Source: a bacterium | GTDB lineage: Bacteria > Electryoneota > RPQS01 | Direction: 5' to 3' | DNA: 17,636 nt | Assembly: GCA_016721565.1 (NCBI GenBank) | Contig: JADKHW010000041.1 | Span: 1 to 17,636, forward strand | Made by a program: the position numbers and the translations under genes | Part shown: positions 9,710 through 17,636 of the stretch, piece by piece | How positions within the stretch are numbered: the stretch's first letter is position 1 | How the letters are laid out: each line of letters starts with the position of its first letter | Notes under the pieces: model-generated | Seen by the model: the letters and a program-made list of their open reading frames with translations, nothing else | Database searches by the model: none | What the model was told of the DNA's origin: nothing

Positions 9710-12189
9710 ATGAGTAAGCTGCATCGGTGGGTCTTTGTGGCGGTCGTATGTTTGGCCGCCTGTCAGATGGGGTATGCACAGATTTCGGCAGGCGGAACAC
9801 CGCCGAGCGAAGAATGGGCCGTGTCGTCAAACGTGCCGACGGTAACGATGGTCACGCAAGATCATCTCGCCTGATGGCCGAAGATGAGGCCGAAGGAAAA
9901 GATGTTCCGCTGAGATTTGCCGCCGAACTTCCGGTGAATCTGAATCTCAAGAACAGCGGTGTCTGGGAAACGCTGCCCAACGGTGATCGCCTGTGGCGCT
10001 TGCGCATTGCGTCACAGAATGCCAACACGATTGGTTTGGTGTATGATCAGTGGTTCATTCCCAAAGGCGGACAACTGTTCATCTACAACGATGATCGTTC
10101 GCAAGTCATCGGCGCGTTCACCAGTTTCAACAATTGGGAGAACGGCAATAACATCACACAGCCTGTCAAAGGCTCGGCCATCACGCTCGAATATCTTGAG
10201 CCTGTCGCTGTGATGAATCAGAGTGTGCTCTCGATTATGACCGTAAATCACGGCTACCGTGATGTGTTCAGCCGCCAGCGTGATCGCGCGCTCGACGCGT
10301 TCGGTTCATCTGGTTCGTGCAACAACAATATCAACTGCCCCGAAGGTGCGGCTTGGCAGGATGAAAAGCGCGGCGTGGCGATGATTCTTTCGGGCGGTTC
10401 GCGTATTTGCACGGGTTCGCTCGTGAACAACACCGCCGCCAATCAGACGCCCTATTTCTTGACCGCCTTTCATTGCTTGGGCGGCGAAGCAAGCTGGGTG
10501 TTTATGTTTAACTACGAGAGCGCAAGCTGCTCAAACGTGGACGGCCCGACTTCGCAAACCGTTGCCAACGCCACCTTGCGCGCGAGCTGGTCAACCTCTG
10601 ACTTTGCACTCTTGCAATTGTCAAGCACGCCGCCTGCAACGTACAATCCGTACTACAACGGTTGGAATCGCGTGAACTCGCCCGGAACAAGTTCAATTTG
10701 TATTCACCATCCGAGCGGCGATATCAAGAAGATTTCATTTGACAACAATGCTCCCACCAACAGCGGCTGGTACACAACCGGTGACAATCACTGGAAAATT
10801 TTGAACTGGGAAGACGGCACAACCGAGCCGGGTTCGTCAGGCTCACCGTTGTTTGATCAGAGTTCGCGCATTATCGGCCAGCTTCACGGCGGCGATGCGA
10901 CGTGCGCGAATAATGTCAACGACTACTTTGGAAAATTTGCCTATAGCTGGGCGGGCGGCGGAACGAGTTCAACTCGCTTGAGCAATTGGCTCGATCCCAA
11001 TGGCACCGCACCGAATACACTCGACGGCTTGAACGGCACAGGCGGCGGTGGCGGCGGCGCTCCGGTCAATGATCTTTGTCCCGGAACTGCCATTGCGTCT
11101 CTCCCCTATTCAACCTCCGGCACGACGGCAACCGCAAATAACAACTACACCAACTGCGTCGGCGCAACATCAAAAGAAGTTATCTATAGCCTGAATCTCG
11201 CAACCTGTCAAACGGTCACCGTTTCACTTTGCGGATCAAGTTATGACACAGGTCTCGGAATTTACACCAGCGGAACTTGCCCCGGCACAACGCAAGTTGC
11301 GTGTAACGACGACGCAACCTCATGCGGTAGCGGCTCGACTTCTTCGCTTGTTTCATTCACCGCGAATGCGAACACGACCTACTGGATTCGTGTGCACGGC
11401 TATTCGACCAACAGCGGCAACTTCACGATGAACGTCACCGGAGTCGCGTGCAGTGGTGGCGGCGGCGGCAATCCCGATGTTTGTCCGGGTGTTGCAATTA
11501 CCGCAGTTCCCTATTCAACCACGGGCAGCACGGCGAGTGCAGTCAACAACTACGCTGATTGCGTGGGCGCAAGCTCGAAAGAGCACGTCTATGCATTGAC
11601 GCTTCCGACTTGCCGCGTTGTGACGGTTTCACTTTGCGGATCAAGCTATGACACGGGTCTCGGTATTCGCACAAGCGGAGCTTGCCCCGGCACCACGCTC
11701 GTTGCATGCAACGATGATTTCTGCGGCACGGGAAGTCAGATTACCTTCACCGCCAATGCCAATCAAACCTATTGGCTGATGGTGCACGGCTATTCGACTC
11801 GCAGTGGTGCCTACACGTTGAACGTAACGGGAACAGCATGCGCGAACCCGAACGGCCCGAATGACGACAACGGTGTCATCGCGATTGAAATGGCTGATCC
11901 AAACAAGGACCTGATGCCTGAAGAATACGAACTGCATCAGAACTATCCGAATCCGTTCAACCCGACCACGGCGATTGCGTACGATTTGATTTCCGGCGGC
12001 AACGTCAGCTTGAAAGTCTTTGACGTGCTGGGCCGCGAAGTGGCGACACTCGCAAGCGGTCATCACGAAGCAGGCCGCTACACGGTCAACTTCGATGCCA
12101 CGACGCTCGCCAGCGGCGTCTATGTCTATCGTCTCGAAACCAACGGCTTCGTAGAGATCCAAGAAGATGCTGTTGATGAAGTAGCTTGA
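9710..12189 (+). CDS. Secreted trypsin-like serine protease with two repeats and T9SS sorting domain (one frameshift)
   Basis: About 826 residues; resembles lysyl endopeptidase-type (chymotrypsin-fold) secreted proteases. ATG 9710 has AAGGGAG upstream and opens a signal peptide (MSKLHRWVFVAVVCLAACQ..YAQ). The frame breaks near 9866, where one base seems missing: DHLA then stop, continuing as RLMAEDEAEG. A pro/N-terminal domain (GVWETLPNGDRLWRLRI) precedes the protease. The likely triad is His255 in LTAFHC (codon 10471-10473), Asp298 in SDFALLQL (10600-10602) and Ser377 in GSSGSP (10837-10839). Gly-rich linkers then join two family repeats (11065-11450, 11470-11844). The last 85 residues are a T9SS type A sorting domain (ELHQNYPNPFNPTT, VLGREVATL, ASGVYVYRLET), predicting export by the type IX system and surface attachment or release. 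The stop is TGA. Confidence 0.9.
11065..11844 (+). repeat. Two tandem copies of the Cys-rich module within the protease gene
   Basis: The units at 11065-11450 and 11470-11844 are near-identical over their core. For example SLCGSSYDTGLGI appears in both, encoded at about 11223 and 11629, with only a few base differences nearby. Gly-rich linkers separate them. The likeness points to fairly recent duplication or gene conversion. Confidence 0.85.
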
Positions 12190-12216
12190 TTTCGGCGTCT
12201 TTGGGCGCCAATTCGC

Positions 12217-12240
12217 AAAGGTGACATTCTCACCTTTTCC
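12217..12240 (+). other. Small hairpin between protease stop and terminator
   Basis: A perfect 8-bp stem (AAAGGTGA 12217-12224, TCACCTTT 12230-12237) with a 5-base loop and only a short T-run. It may assist termination or stabilise the 3' end of the message. Confidence 0.5.
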
Positions 12241-12246
12241 GATATT

Positions 12247-12287
12247 CCGCCGTTGTGGGTCCATGACCTGCAACGGCGGTTTTATTT
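12247..12287 (+). terminator. Intrinsic terminator after the protease
   Basis: CCGCCGTTG (12247-12255) pairs with CAACGGCGG (12271-12279). The stem continues inward through GGGTC/GACCT to a 3-base loop, about 15 pairs in all, and is followed by TTTTATTTT. A relative of this hairpin follows the 12502 gene. Confidence 0.92.
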
Positions 12288-12426
12288 TGACCAGAGGCAT
12301 CCTATTTTTGAAAAGTCATTATCGCACTTTAGATAGGTTGCCATATCGCAACCTAAATCTATTTCTCAACTATTCTTAAACTTGGATTGACCCACTAATA
12401 GATTGTTTTCTATGAAACAAAGAGTC

Positions 12427-12455
12427 TTGATTGCCAAAACTATAGTTAGTATAAT
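12427..12455 (+). promoter_or_regulatory. Predicted sigma70-type promoter for the 12502 gene
   Basis: TTGATT (12427-12432), 17-base spacer, then perfect TATAAT (12450-12455). Predicted start of transcription near 12462, about 40 bases before ATG 12502. A TTGACC at 12387-12392 lacks a good partner -10. Confidence 0.7.
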
Positions 12456-12501
12456 CTGCTTGATTGATGATGATAAAACCAAACATATTAGGGACCCCTG
12501 T

Positions 12502-14368
12502 ATGAAGCATATCCTGACACTTTTGATTATGGCCTTTGGGGTGACAACTGCCTTCGCCAATGGCGGCAGCAACTGCCGGATCTGTGACTATTTTCGATTG
12601 CCCGTTCTCGGATACCGGCAATTTCGACAACGACAACGATTGCGGCAGCCCGTTCAGTGCACCAACCAGCGAGCGTTTCTACACCTACACGCCGACATTG
12701 AGCGGATCGTATCAATTCCGCTTGACGACATCAGCCAGCAGCGTGGGTATCCGTGTCGTTTCAGGAGCTTGCTGTACAAACGGATCCAACGTCGGCTATG
12801 CCAGCACCAACGTTGCCAGTGACTGCGGTGAAACGGCCAACAAGCGCACCTATTTGAGCGTCACGCTTGTCGGCGGCGTGCAATATTGGATTCACGTTGG
12901 AATGAACTCCGGCAACAGCACCGCCGACTACACGCTCGATATGACCTGCGTGCCCTGCCCGGCAAGTGAAACCTCCGGCGTTCACAACACCTGTGAAACG
13001 GCACAAGCTCTGGCTTGTAACGATTCCGTATTAGGAAGCGGCGCGACAAGCAATAGCCCTGATTGGTACTCCGTCCACACTGAGCCAAGCTTCGATCTCG
13101 TGATCGGGTGGGTGGCCGTGCGTGGGGACATTGCATCTCCGGTTTCAACACCTCCGATGCAAAGTATCGTCTCTACACCGACTGTGACGCGGAAACTTAT
13201 CTTGTGGAAGGCACGAACGAAGGCTGTGACGTGGACGCGACAGACACGCTACATTGCGTTCCCGCCGGAACGTACTTCATCAAGGTCTTCAATAGCAACG
13301 AAAACCCGTACATCTTGAAGACGACCTGCATCGAACCGGGCACGGCTTGCCCGATCGTCGTGGTGGAAAACCAGCATTGTGCCGGTCCTTGTGAAGGCTC
13401 CCTGTACAACGGCGGCATCACCGAATATCAGCTCTACGTTCCGCTGCGCTATATCATCACGGACATAAACGTCCGTGTGAACATTCTTCATGGCCGCGAT
13501 CAAGATTTGACGATCTGGCTGCGCTCACCGTACAACACGCAGGTCGAACTTAGCTCGCGCAACGGCGGCGACGGTATGAACTATACCAACACCGTGTTCG
13601 ACGATGAAGCAAGCTCTTCAATCATCTGTACCAACACCTCCTGCGCACCGTTTACCGGAACCTATCGTCCGGAACAATCGCTGTCAAACTTCGACGGTCA
13701 GAACGCGCAAGGTGTCTGGACACTCAGAATCAACGACATCAACTCACTGCAAGCATGGACGAATGACACGGGCAGTGTCTATTGCTGGTGCCTTGAGTTC
13801 GACTACGACACAATTTTGGCCGTGCAGTTGAATTCGTTTGACCTGTCCAGCGTGGACAACGGCATTAAGCTTCAGTGGGAAACCGCCTACGAATCCGGCA
13901 ACAGCTACTTTGAAATTCAGCGCGACGGCGTGCTGTTGACCGAAGTGGCCAGCCGCGGCAACCCTCAAACGGTAACCGCTACGAATACATGACAGCGACG
14001 TTCAAGCAGGCCGGAGCTACGAATACGTTGACTGCTGTGGATCAAAACGGTGTTCGCACAGTTCGCAACCGAGCGGCACACCCGGCTCGGCAAACGGAGT
14101 GGTCACAGAATACGCGCTCCATCAGAACTATCCGAATCCGTTCAACCCGAGCACGAGCATTCAATTCGACGTGCCCGAAGTTGCGCATGTGAGCCTCATC
14201 GTCGTCGATGCATTAGGCCGCGAAGTGCAAACCTTGGTGAATGGTACGCAAGCGGCTGGAACTCACTCGGTCAAGTTTGACGCTGCCGAGCTTCCCTCCG
14301 GGCTCTACTTCTACGTCATGCGCGCCGGAAGCTTCACCGACACGCAGAAGATGCTCTTGCTGAAATAA
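12502..14368 (+). CDS. Secreted P-domain protein with one Cys-rich repeat and T9SS sorting domain (four frameshifts)
   Basis: ATG 12502 has AGGGA (12490-12494) upstream and opens a signal peptide (MKHILTLLIMAFGVTTAFA). The joined product is about 620 residues. One diverged Cys-rich module follows (about 12570-12960; DCPFSDTGNFDNDND, YWIHVGMN), then a second beta-rich stretch (about 13000-13320). A proprotein-convertase P domain lies at about 13400-13810 (PLRYIITDINVRVNILH, DLTIWLRSPYNTQVEL, FTGTYRPEQSLSNFDGQNA, GVWTLRINDI). A fibronectin-like segment follows (VDNGIKLQWETAYESGNSYF), and the C-terminus is a T9SS sorting domain (14108-14365; ALHQNYPNPFNPST, ALGREVQTL, SGLYFYVMR). No protease catalytic domain is present, although P domains usually accompany one. 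Breaks: extra base near 12575; missing bases near 13106, 13967-13969 (AAAA to AAA fits) and 14058-14066. Confidence 0.8.
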
Positions 14369-14380
14369 GCCGCATTGAGT

Positions 14381-14410
14381 CCGCCGTTGTGGGTCTCCAG
14401 ACCCGCAATG
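14381..14410 (+). other. Hairpin after the P-domain gene
   Basis: CCGTTG with CAATGG, enclosing GGGTC/GACCC, resembles the core of the 12247 terminator but lacks a T-run. The real terminator follows immediately. It may be a decayed copy. Confidence 0.5.
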
Positions 14411-14422
14411 GCAAAGCTCTTC

Positions 14423-14458
14423 ACAGGGCACCACAAACGTGGTGCCCTGTTTTGTTTT
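14423..14458 (+). terminator. Intrinsic terminator after the P-domain gene
   Basis: A perfect 12-bp stem (14423-14434 with 14439-14450), loop AAAC, followed by TTTGTTTTG. Nearly the same hairpin follows the 14613 gene at 16047-16075. Confidence 0.95.
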
Positions 14459-14518
14459 GAGCTTAACACGCATTTTCATTACTCTCGCAAACAATGTTTC
14501 GTGACCACAATATTTCCC

Positions 14519-14547
14519 TTGACTGACCACGCATTGTGAAGTATATT
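14519..14547 (+). promoter_or_regulatory. Predicted sigma70-type promoter for the 14613 gene
   Basis: TTGACT (14519-14524), 17-base spacer, then TATATT (14542-14547), in the context TATATTGTA as at 4439. Start of transcription would be near 14554, about 60 bases before the ATG. Confidence 0.75.
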
Positions 14548-14612
14548 GTAGTTTGAAGCAGGTTTCGTGGGTTCAGACCATTGGTAATTCTCCAGTAACC
14601 ATAGGGGCGAGG

Positions 14613-16025
14613 ATGACGTATCGCAGCTCTTTTCTTGGCGCTTATCTGTATTCTTCCTGCGCGAAGCTTCGGAATTGGCGCGGATTTCTGCACGGGCTTG
14701 CCCGTGATTTCTTCGTTGCCGTACTCGGATGGCGGGTCGCAAATGTTTCTTACCAACAACTACAACATCTGTGGATCACTTGGGGGCCGTGATGCTTTCT
14801 ACGCGCTAAACCTCTCGACGTCCACATTTGTAAGAGCCAGCCTGTGCGGCGGCGGCACAAATTTTAATTCCGCGTTGTCGGCTCGCACGGGCGGTGCCTG
14901 CCCCGGCGATACACGAGTGGCGTGCACCAATTACATCTGCGGCGACGACGGCGAAATCGTCTTCTTCGCCGCCGCCGATACGACCTATTATCTCATCACG
15001 GACGAGGTGCATTTCGAATCCAACAATTCTCTTGGTTATTCTCTTCATGTCACGCATGCTGTTGAAAATGATTTGTGCCCCGGACAAATCATTCCCATCT
15101 TGCCCTATACGAACAACAGCTCAACGGCTATTGCAACGCATCAATACAGCAGCACATGTTACACCCAACAAGCTCCGGATCTGGTGTACCACTACACATC
15201 GCCGGATTCAATCTTAGTGAGAGCTTCGATGGTTGCATCCTGGTTTGACTGCCTGCAAGTTCGCAGGAACAATTGCGAGACCGGCGCGTCGCTTTATTGT
15301 GATACCGGTTCCGGCCCTGACAGCTCATGGTTCGAGTTCTGGACAGAGCCGGACAGTACCTACTACTTCATTGTGGATGGAGCCTCCAGCTCGGACTCTG
15401 GCAACTACACCTTCTCGTTACAAGTAGTGAACGATGTTTGCCCCGGGACAGTGGTCTCTGACTTGCCTTATACGAACAGCCGTTCAACTGCTTATGCATC
15501 ACATCAGTACAGCGGTAGTTGCTACACTCAAGCCGGGCGGGATGTAGTCTACAATTATACATCCACGGACTCTGTTTTGGTCAAAGCAACGATGGTTGCA
15601 TCGTGGTTTGATTGCATGCACGTTCGGAGGAACAACTGCACGACCGGCGCGTCGCTTCTTTGTGACTTAGGTGTTGGCCCTGACAGCTCGTGGTTTGTAT
15701 TCTGGGCCGAGCCGGACAGCTCTTATTACTTCATTTTGGATGGCGGAACCACCAAGATTTTGGAACTTACACCTTCACGCTCACTAACCTGTCCTGCCCA
15801 GCGCCGGATTCATTGGTGATCTTAGCTTTCGGCAACGACGCAATTCTGCATTGGCCGCATGTCTCGTGTGAAACGCCGCTATATTCAATTTATCGCAACG
15901 ATTCCTTGAATGTACAAGCTATTCCTGCCAACTTGATCGGCACAACCACCGATACAACTTACATAGATGTCGGTATTCTTGCCGGCGGAGATCTCTTAAA
16001 TTTCTATGTCGTGACAGCGGAATAG
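14613..16025 (+). CDS. Secreted three-repeat Cys-rich surface protein (two frameshifts)
   Basis: ATG 14613 follows GGGGCGAGG. It reads MTYRSSF, then, after removing one T from TTTT at 14630-14633, LALICILPARSFGIG, a good signal peptide; this decides the start. The joined product is about 470 residues. Three modules follow (about 14680-15063, 15067-15429, 15430-15790), ending in TYYLITD, TYYFIVDG and SYYFILDG strands. The second and third are close duplicates. A fibronectin-like C-terminus (CPAPDSLVILAFGNDAILHW onward) ends at TAG 16023-16025, like the 4557 and 7134 genes and without a T9SS tail. A second break lies near 15754-15756, where one base seems missing (GGTTK then DFGTYTF). No catalytic motif was seen. 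Confidence 0.8.
15067..15790 (+). repeat. Two recently duplicated module copies in the 14613 gene
   Basis: Units at 15067-15429 and 15430-15790 (about 121 codons each) share long stretches, including MVASWFDC, VRRNNC, TGASL and GPDSSWF, with nearly the same codons. This points to a local tandem duplication. Confidence 0.88.
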
Positions 16026-16046
16026 CTGAAAACTCGTTTCCTTTTC

Positions 16047-16078
16047 ACAGGGCACCACAATCGTGGTGCCCCTGTTTT
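16047..16078 (+). terminator. Intrinsic terminator after the 14613 gene
   Basis: GGCACCAC (16051-16058) pairs with GTGGTGCC (16063-16070) around AATC, and the stem extends with one bulge through ACAG/CTGT, followed by TTTTAT. It is almost a copy of the terminator at 14423. Confidence 0.9.
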
Positions 16079-16082
16079 ATCT

Positions 16083-16122
16083 CCCCCAAATCTGCGGCAG
16101 ATTTGGGGGGATTAAGGGGGGC
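16083..16122. repeat. G/C-run palindrome, REP-like element
   Basis: A perfect 12-bp inverted repeat (16083-16094 with 16098-16109, loop CGG) flanks a core of AAATCTG between runs of C and G. A second G6 run (16116-16121) follows the sequence ATTAA. It lies between convergent genes and could be a dispersed REP-type repeat, a bidirectional terminator, or both. No other copy is in this window. Confidence 0.55.
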
Positions 16123-16129
16123 TTCTGCG

Positions 16130-17417
16130 CTATGCGTGGTCATACGCCTTCGCATATCCCAACTCCCGCGCGCCGTCATCTTTCGAGATATAGCCGCGCT
16201 TGACCTTTTTGTCAATCGTGTCGAACTCGATGTTGCGGGATTGCATTCTTGAAAGTTGAAACGGATCTTGATTCGGCTCAAAAACATGCTCACTCTTGCA
16301 CAGATTGCCTTGCATCGGAGTTCGGTGTTGCAGGAAATTCCCCAAACTTCCCCGGATTCTGCACCGAATCGACAATTTGCATCAAGAGATTAAATTGCGC
16401 CTCGACCCAATTTTTCGTGGTGCCGTGCGAACGACCCAACACCCACGGATAGAGCCTGAGTCCCGTAATCACATCTTCAATCACCTGCTCGCGGTTAAGC
16501 CGCCATGTAAAATTGCGGTTCGTGTCGCCGCCAATTATGGTGATTTCCACATCGTCCCACGTGAAGATGTTGTCATCGGGATCAAGCTTGCGGAATTGCT
16601 GTACCGTGTCATCAAAATATCTGTTCGCGCGCGACTGATACTCTTTGTCGGTTTCATTTTGATAGGCTTTCGGCGGTGTGACTTTGACTTGCAGTCGCGG
16701 CGTTCCGGCCATGCGCGCACTGCGGGCCATATCCGAGAGCATCGCTTCCTGAATTTGCGCGACGAACGGAATCGAAGCCAGCGGCTCAATCCCGCGCGGA
16801 TTGTGAATATCACTCCCGAGCGACGCATAGAAGAATCGTTGCGGATTCAGATAGGTGCGCTTGCCTTTGTCATCTTCCAAATACGCCTTCCATCTTCCGT
16901 CGCGCTCCCATTGAATCAGGTCCGCGTCAATCGTGTGAAAGTAATCAATCCCCGTTGCCGTCGGGCAGCGGAATTAATTCACCGCAAAATCTTCCGGTGG
17001 TGAACAGTTCGAGAAAGAATTGCTCGGTCAGATGCGCGATTCCCGCGCGGCGCACGAGCGGATTTTCGAGCATACGTTTTTCGAGTGCGGCCAATATCGC
17101 ATCGGCGTTGCGCTTTTCAGCTTCACTGCCGGAGAGTGTATAGCTTTGCGGCGTCGCGCACAGATGCACCCACGCCCACACCGCCGACGAAATAATCGGC
17201 ACATGATCGCGCAGGTAGCGGTAGAACTCGGCGCGGTTGGTGCCGGTCCAGATAAATTCGTTGCCATCGAGCGTGGCACTAAACAGGTTGCCCGTCACGT
17301 TACGGGGCGGGAGATGGCCTCATTAGGCACAGAAATCGGTCGGGCATTGGTCGCCCGGGCCGTCGCCACGCGCGCGGGCAGTTCTTGTTGATTGTTTTTC
17401 TTGAGGAAGGAGAACAT
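16130..17417 (-). pseudogene. Phage portal-like protein (three frameshifts, apparently lone)
   Basis: Read on the minus strand: ATG 17417 (MFSFLKKNNQQELPAR), stop TAG 16132-16130, about 428 residues when joined, within the usual range for portal proteins. Portal-like features are LNPQRFFYASLGSDI, NPRGIEPLASIPFVAQIQ, and the C-terminal LYPWVLGRSHGTTKNWVEAQ, which recalls the PP-LG-S-GTT motif of HK97-type portals. The end (NIEFDTIDKKVKRGYI..GARELGY) also fits a portal tail. Breaks: one base seems missing near 17298-17301, one C seems extra in the CCCC at 16950-16953, and one base seems extra at 16290-16300. No good Shine-Dalgarno precedes ATG 17417; GTG 17298 is an alternative start. No terminase, head protease, capsid or integrase gene is visible. 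The call rests on motif likeness only. Confidence 0.55.
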
Positions 17418-17456
17418 GGTGGGGTTTGATAGGTTTGGTTAGGGTGGGGAATTTTG

Positions 17457-17486
17457 TTGACTATAGGAAATTCTGGGAGGTATCTT
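17457..17486 (+). promoter_or_regulatory. Predicted sigma70-type promoter for the edge gene
   Basis: TTGACT (17457-17462), 18-base spacer, then TATCTT (17481-17486). Predicted start of transcription near 17493, about 24 bases before ATG 17517. The divergent minus-strand gene starts at 17417, only 100 bases away. Confidence 0.6.
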
Positions 17487-17516
17487 AGAGAAACTGTACT
17501 TTGCGGGAGTCTGTCC

Positions 17517-17636
17517 ATGCGTAGATTATTCATATTTTTATCCATTATTCCCGCCCTTGTTTGGGGGCAGGATAGTTTGAATGTGCGGAGGATAGGCCTG
17601 CTTGCCGCTGGCTGGGAAGATGCTTGGCGAATTGCC
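17517..17636 (+). CDS. Secreted protein, N-terminal fragment, possibly LVIVD-repeat type (3' partial)
   Basis: ATG 17517 follows GGGAG with about 9 bases of spacing. The first 40 residues are a signal peptide (MRRLFIFLSIIPALVWG) followed by QDSLNVRRIGLLAAGWEDAW. The 'LNVR-IG' opening, with a residue-poor linker and a Trp-rich repeat start, is like the first unit of secreted LVIVD-repeat beta-propeller proteins common in FCB genomes. Too little is present for a firm assignment. Confidence 0.65.
   Translation, partial: MRRLFIFLSIIPALVWGQDSLNVRRIGLLAAGWEDAWRIA

Noticed and set aside
12387..12416. TTGACC-based promoter before the 12502 gene.
   Set aside because: The best -10 partners are poor; the TTGATT/TATAAT pair at 12427-12455 is stronger.
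14635..14700. Start of the third repeat gene at TTG 14635.
   Set aside because: ATG 14613 with a purine-rich upstream region gives a full signal peptide once the TTTT run at 14630 is corrected.
16296..17003. Long plus-strand frame opposite the portal gene.
   Set aside because: It overlaps the minus-strand portal fragments, whose protein motifs are better supported; no signal peptide or motif was recognised in it.
1..17636. CRISPR array, tRNA, rRNA or transposase.
   Set aside because: No direct-repeat/spacer pattern, cloverleaf, conserved rRNA stretch or transposase motif was seen on either strand.

Overview
The window looks like chromosome from a member of the Fibrobacterota-Chlorobiota-Bacteroidota (FCB) superphylum, probably an uncultured candidate phylum. 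Two secreted proteins end in type IX secretion sorting domains of the 'HQNYPNPFNP' type, surface proteins are large and Cys/Asn/Asp-rich, promoters look sigma70-like with TTGAC-type -35 boxes, and intrinsic terminators are frequent. No rRNA, tRNA, CRISPR array or transposase was seen. The phylum cannot be fixed from this sequence alone.

Layout. 2-2015 (+): C-terminal part of a secreted protease-like protein with four Cys-rich beta-sandwich repeats. 2147-3453 (+): secreted PDZ-alpha/beta hydrolase. 3687-4301 (+): small lipoprotein. 4557-7066 and 7134-9509 (+): two secreted multi-repeat proteins, possibly one transcript. 9710-12189 (+): secreted trypsin-like (lysyl-endopeptidase-like) protease with two repeats and a T9SS tail. 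12502-14368 (+): secreted P-domain protein with one repeat and a T9SS tail. 14613-16025 (+): secreted protein with three repeats. 16130-17417 (-): a lone phage-portal-like gene. 17517 to the edge (+): start of a secreted protein, possibly of the LVIVD-repeat type.

The dominant theme is a family of about 16 copies of one roughly 110-125-residue module spread over six neighbouring genes. Its signature is C-P-G, then LPY/VPY, GTT, NNY, DVVY, SLCGSSYDT, CPG-T, CNDD-CG, and TYYI-VDGY. It resembles prepeptidase-C-terminal (PPC)-like beta-sandwiches. The genes combine this module with different N-terminal cargo (protease or none) and one of two C-terminal endings (T9SS sorting domain or a fibronectin-III-like domain), which suggests a locally amplified, shuffled set of cell-surface or secreted proteins.

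A second theme is damage. I count 13 apparent single-base indels, several in runs of 3-4 identical bases, and two in-frame stop codons. They break nearly every long gene and are spread across unrelated genes. Error-prone sequencing is the simplest explanation, but real decay or phase variation is not excluded. Gene spans below join fragments across these breaks, with break positions given.
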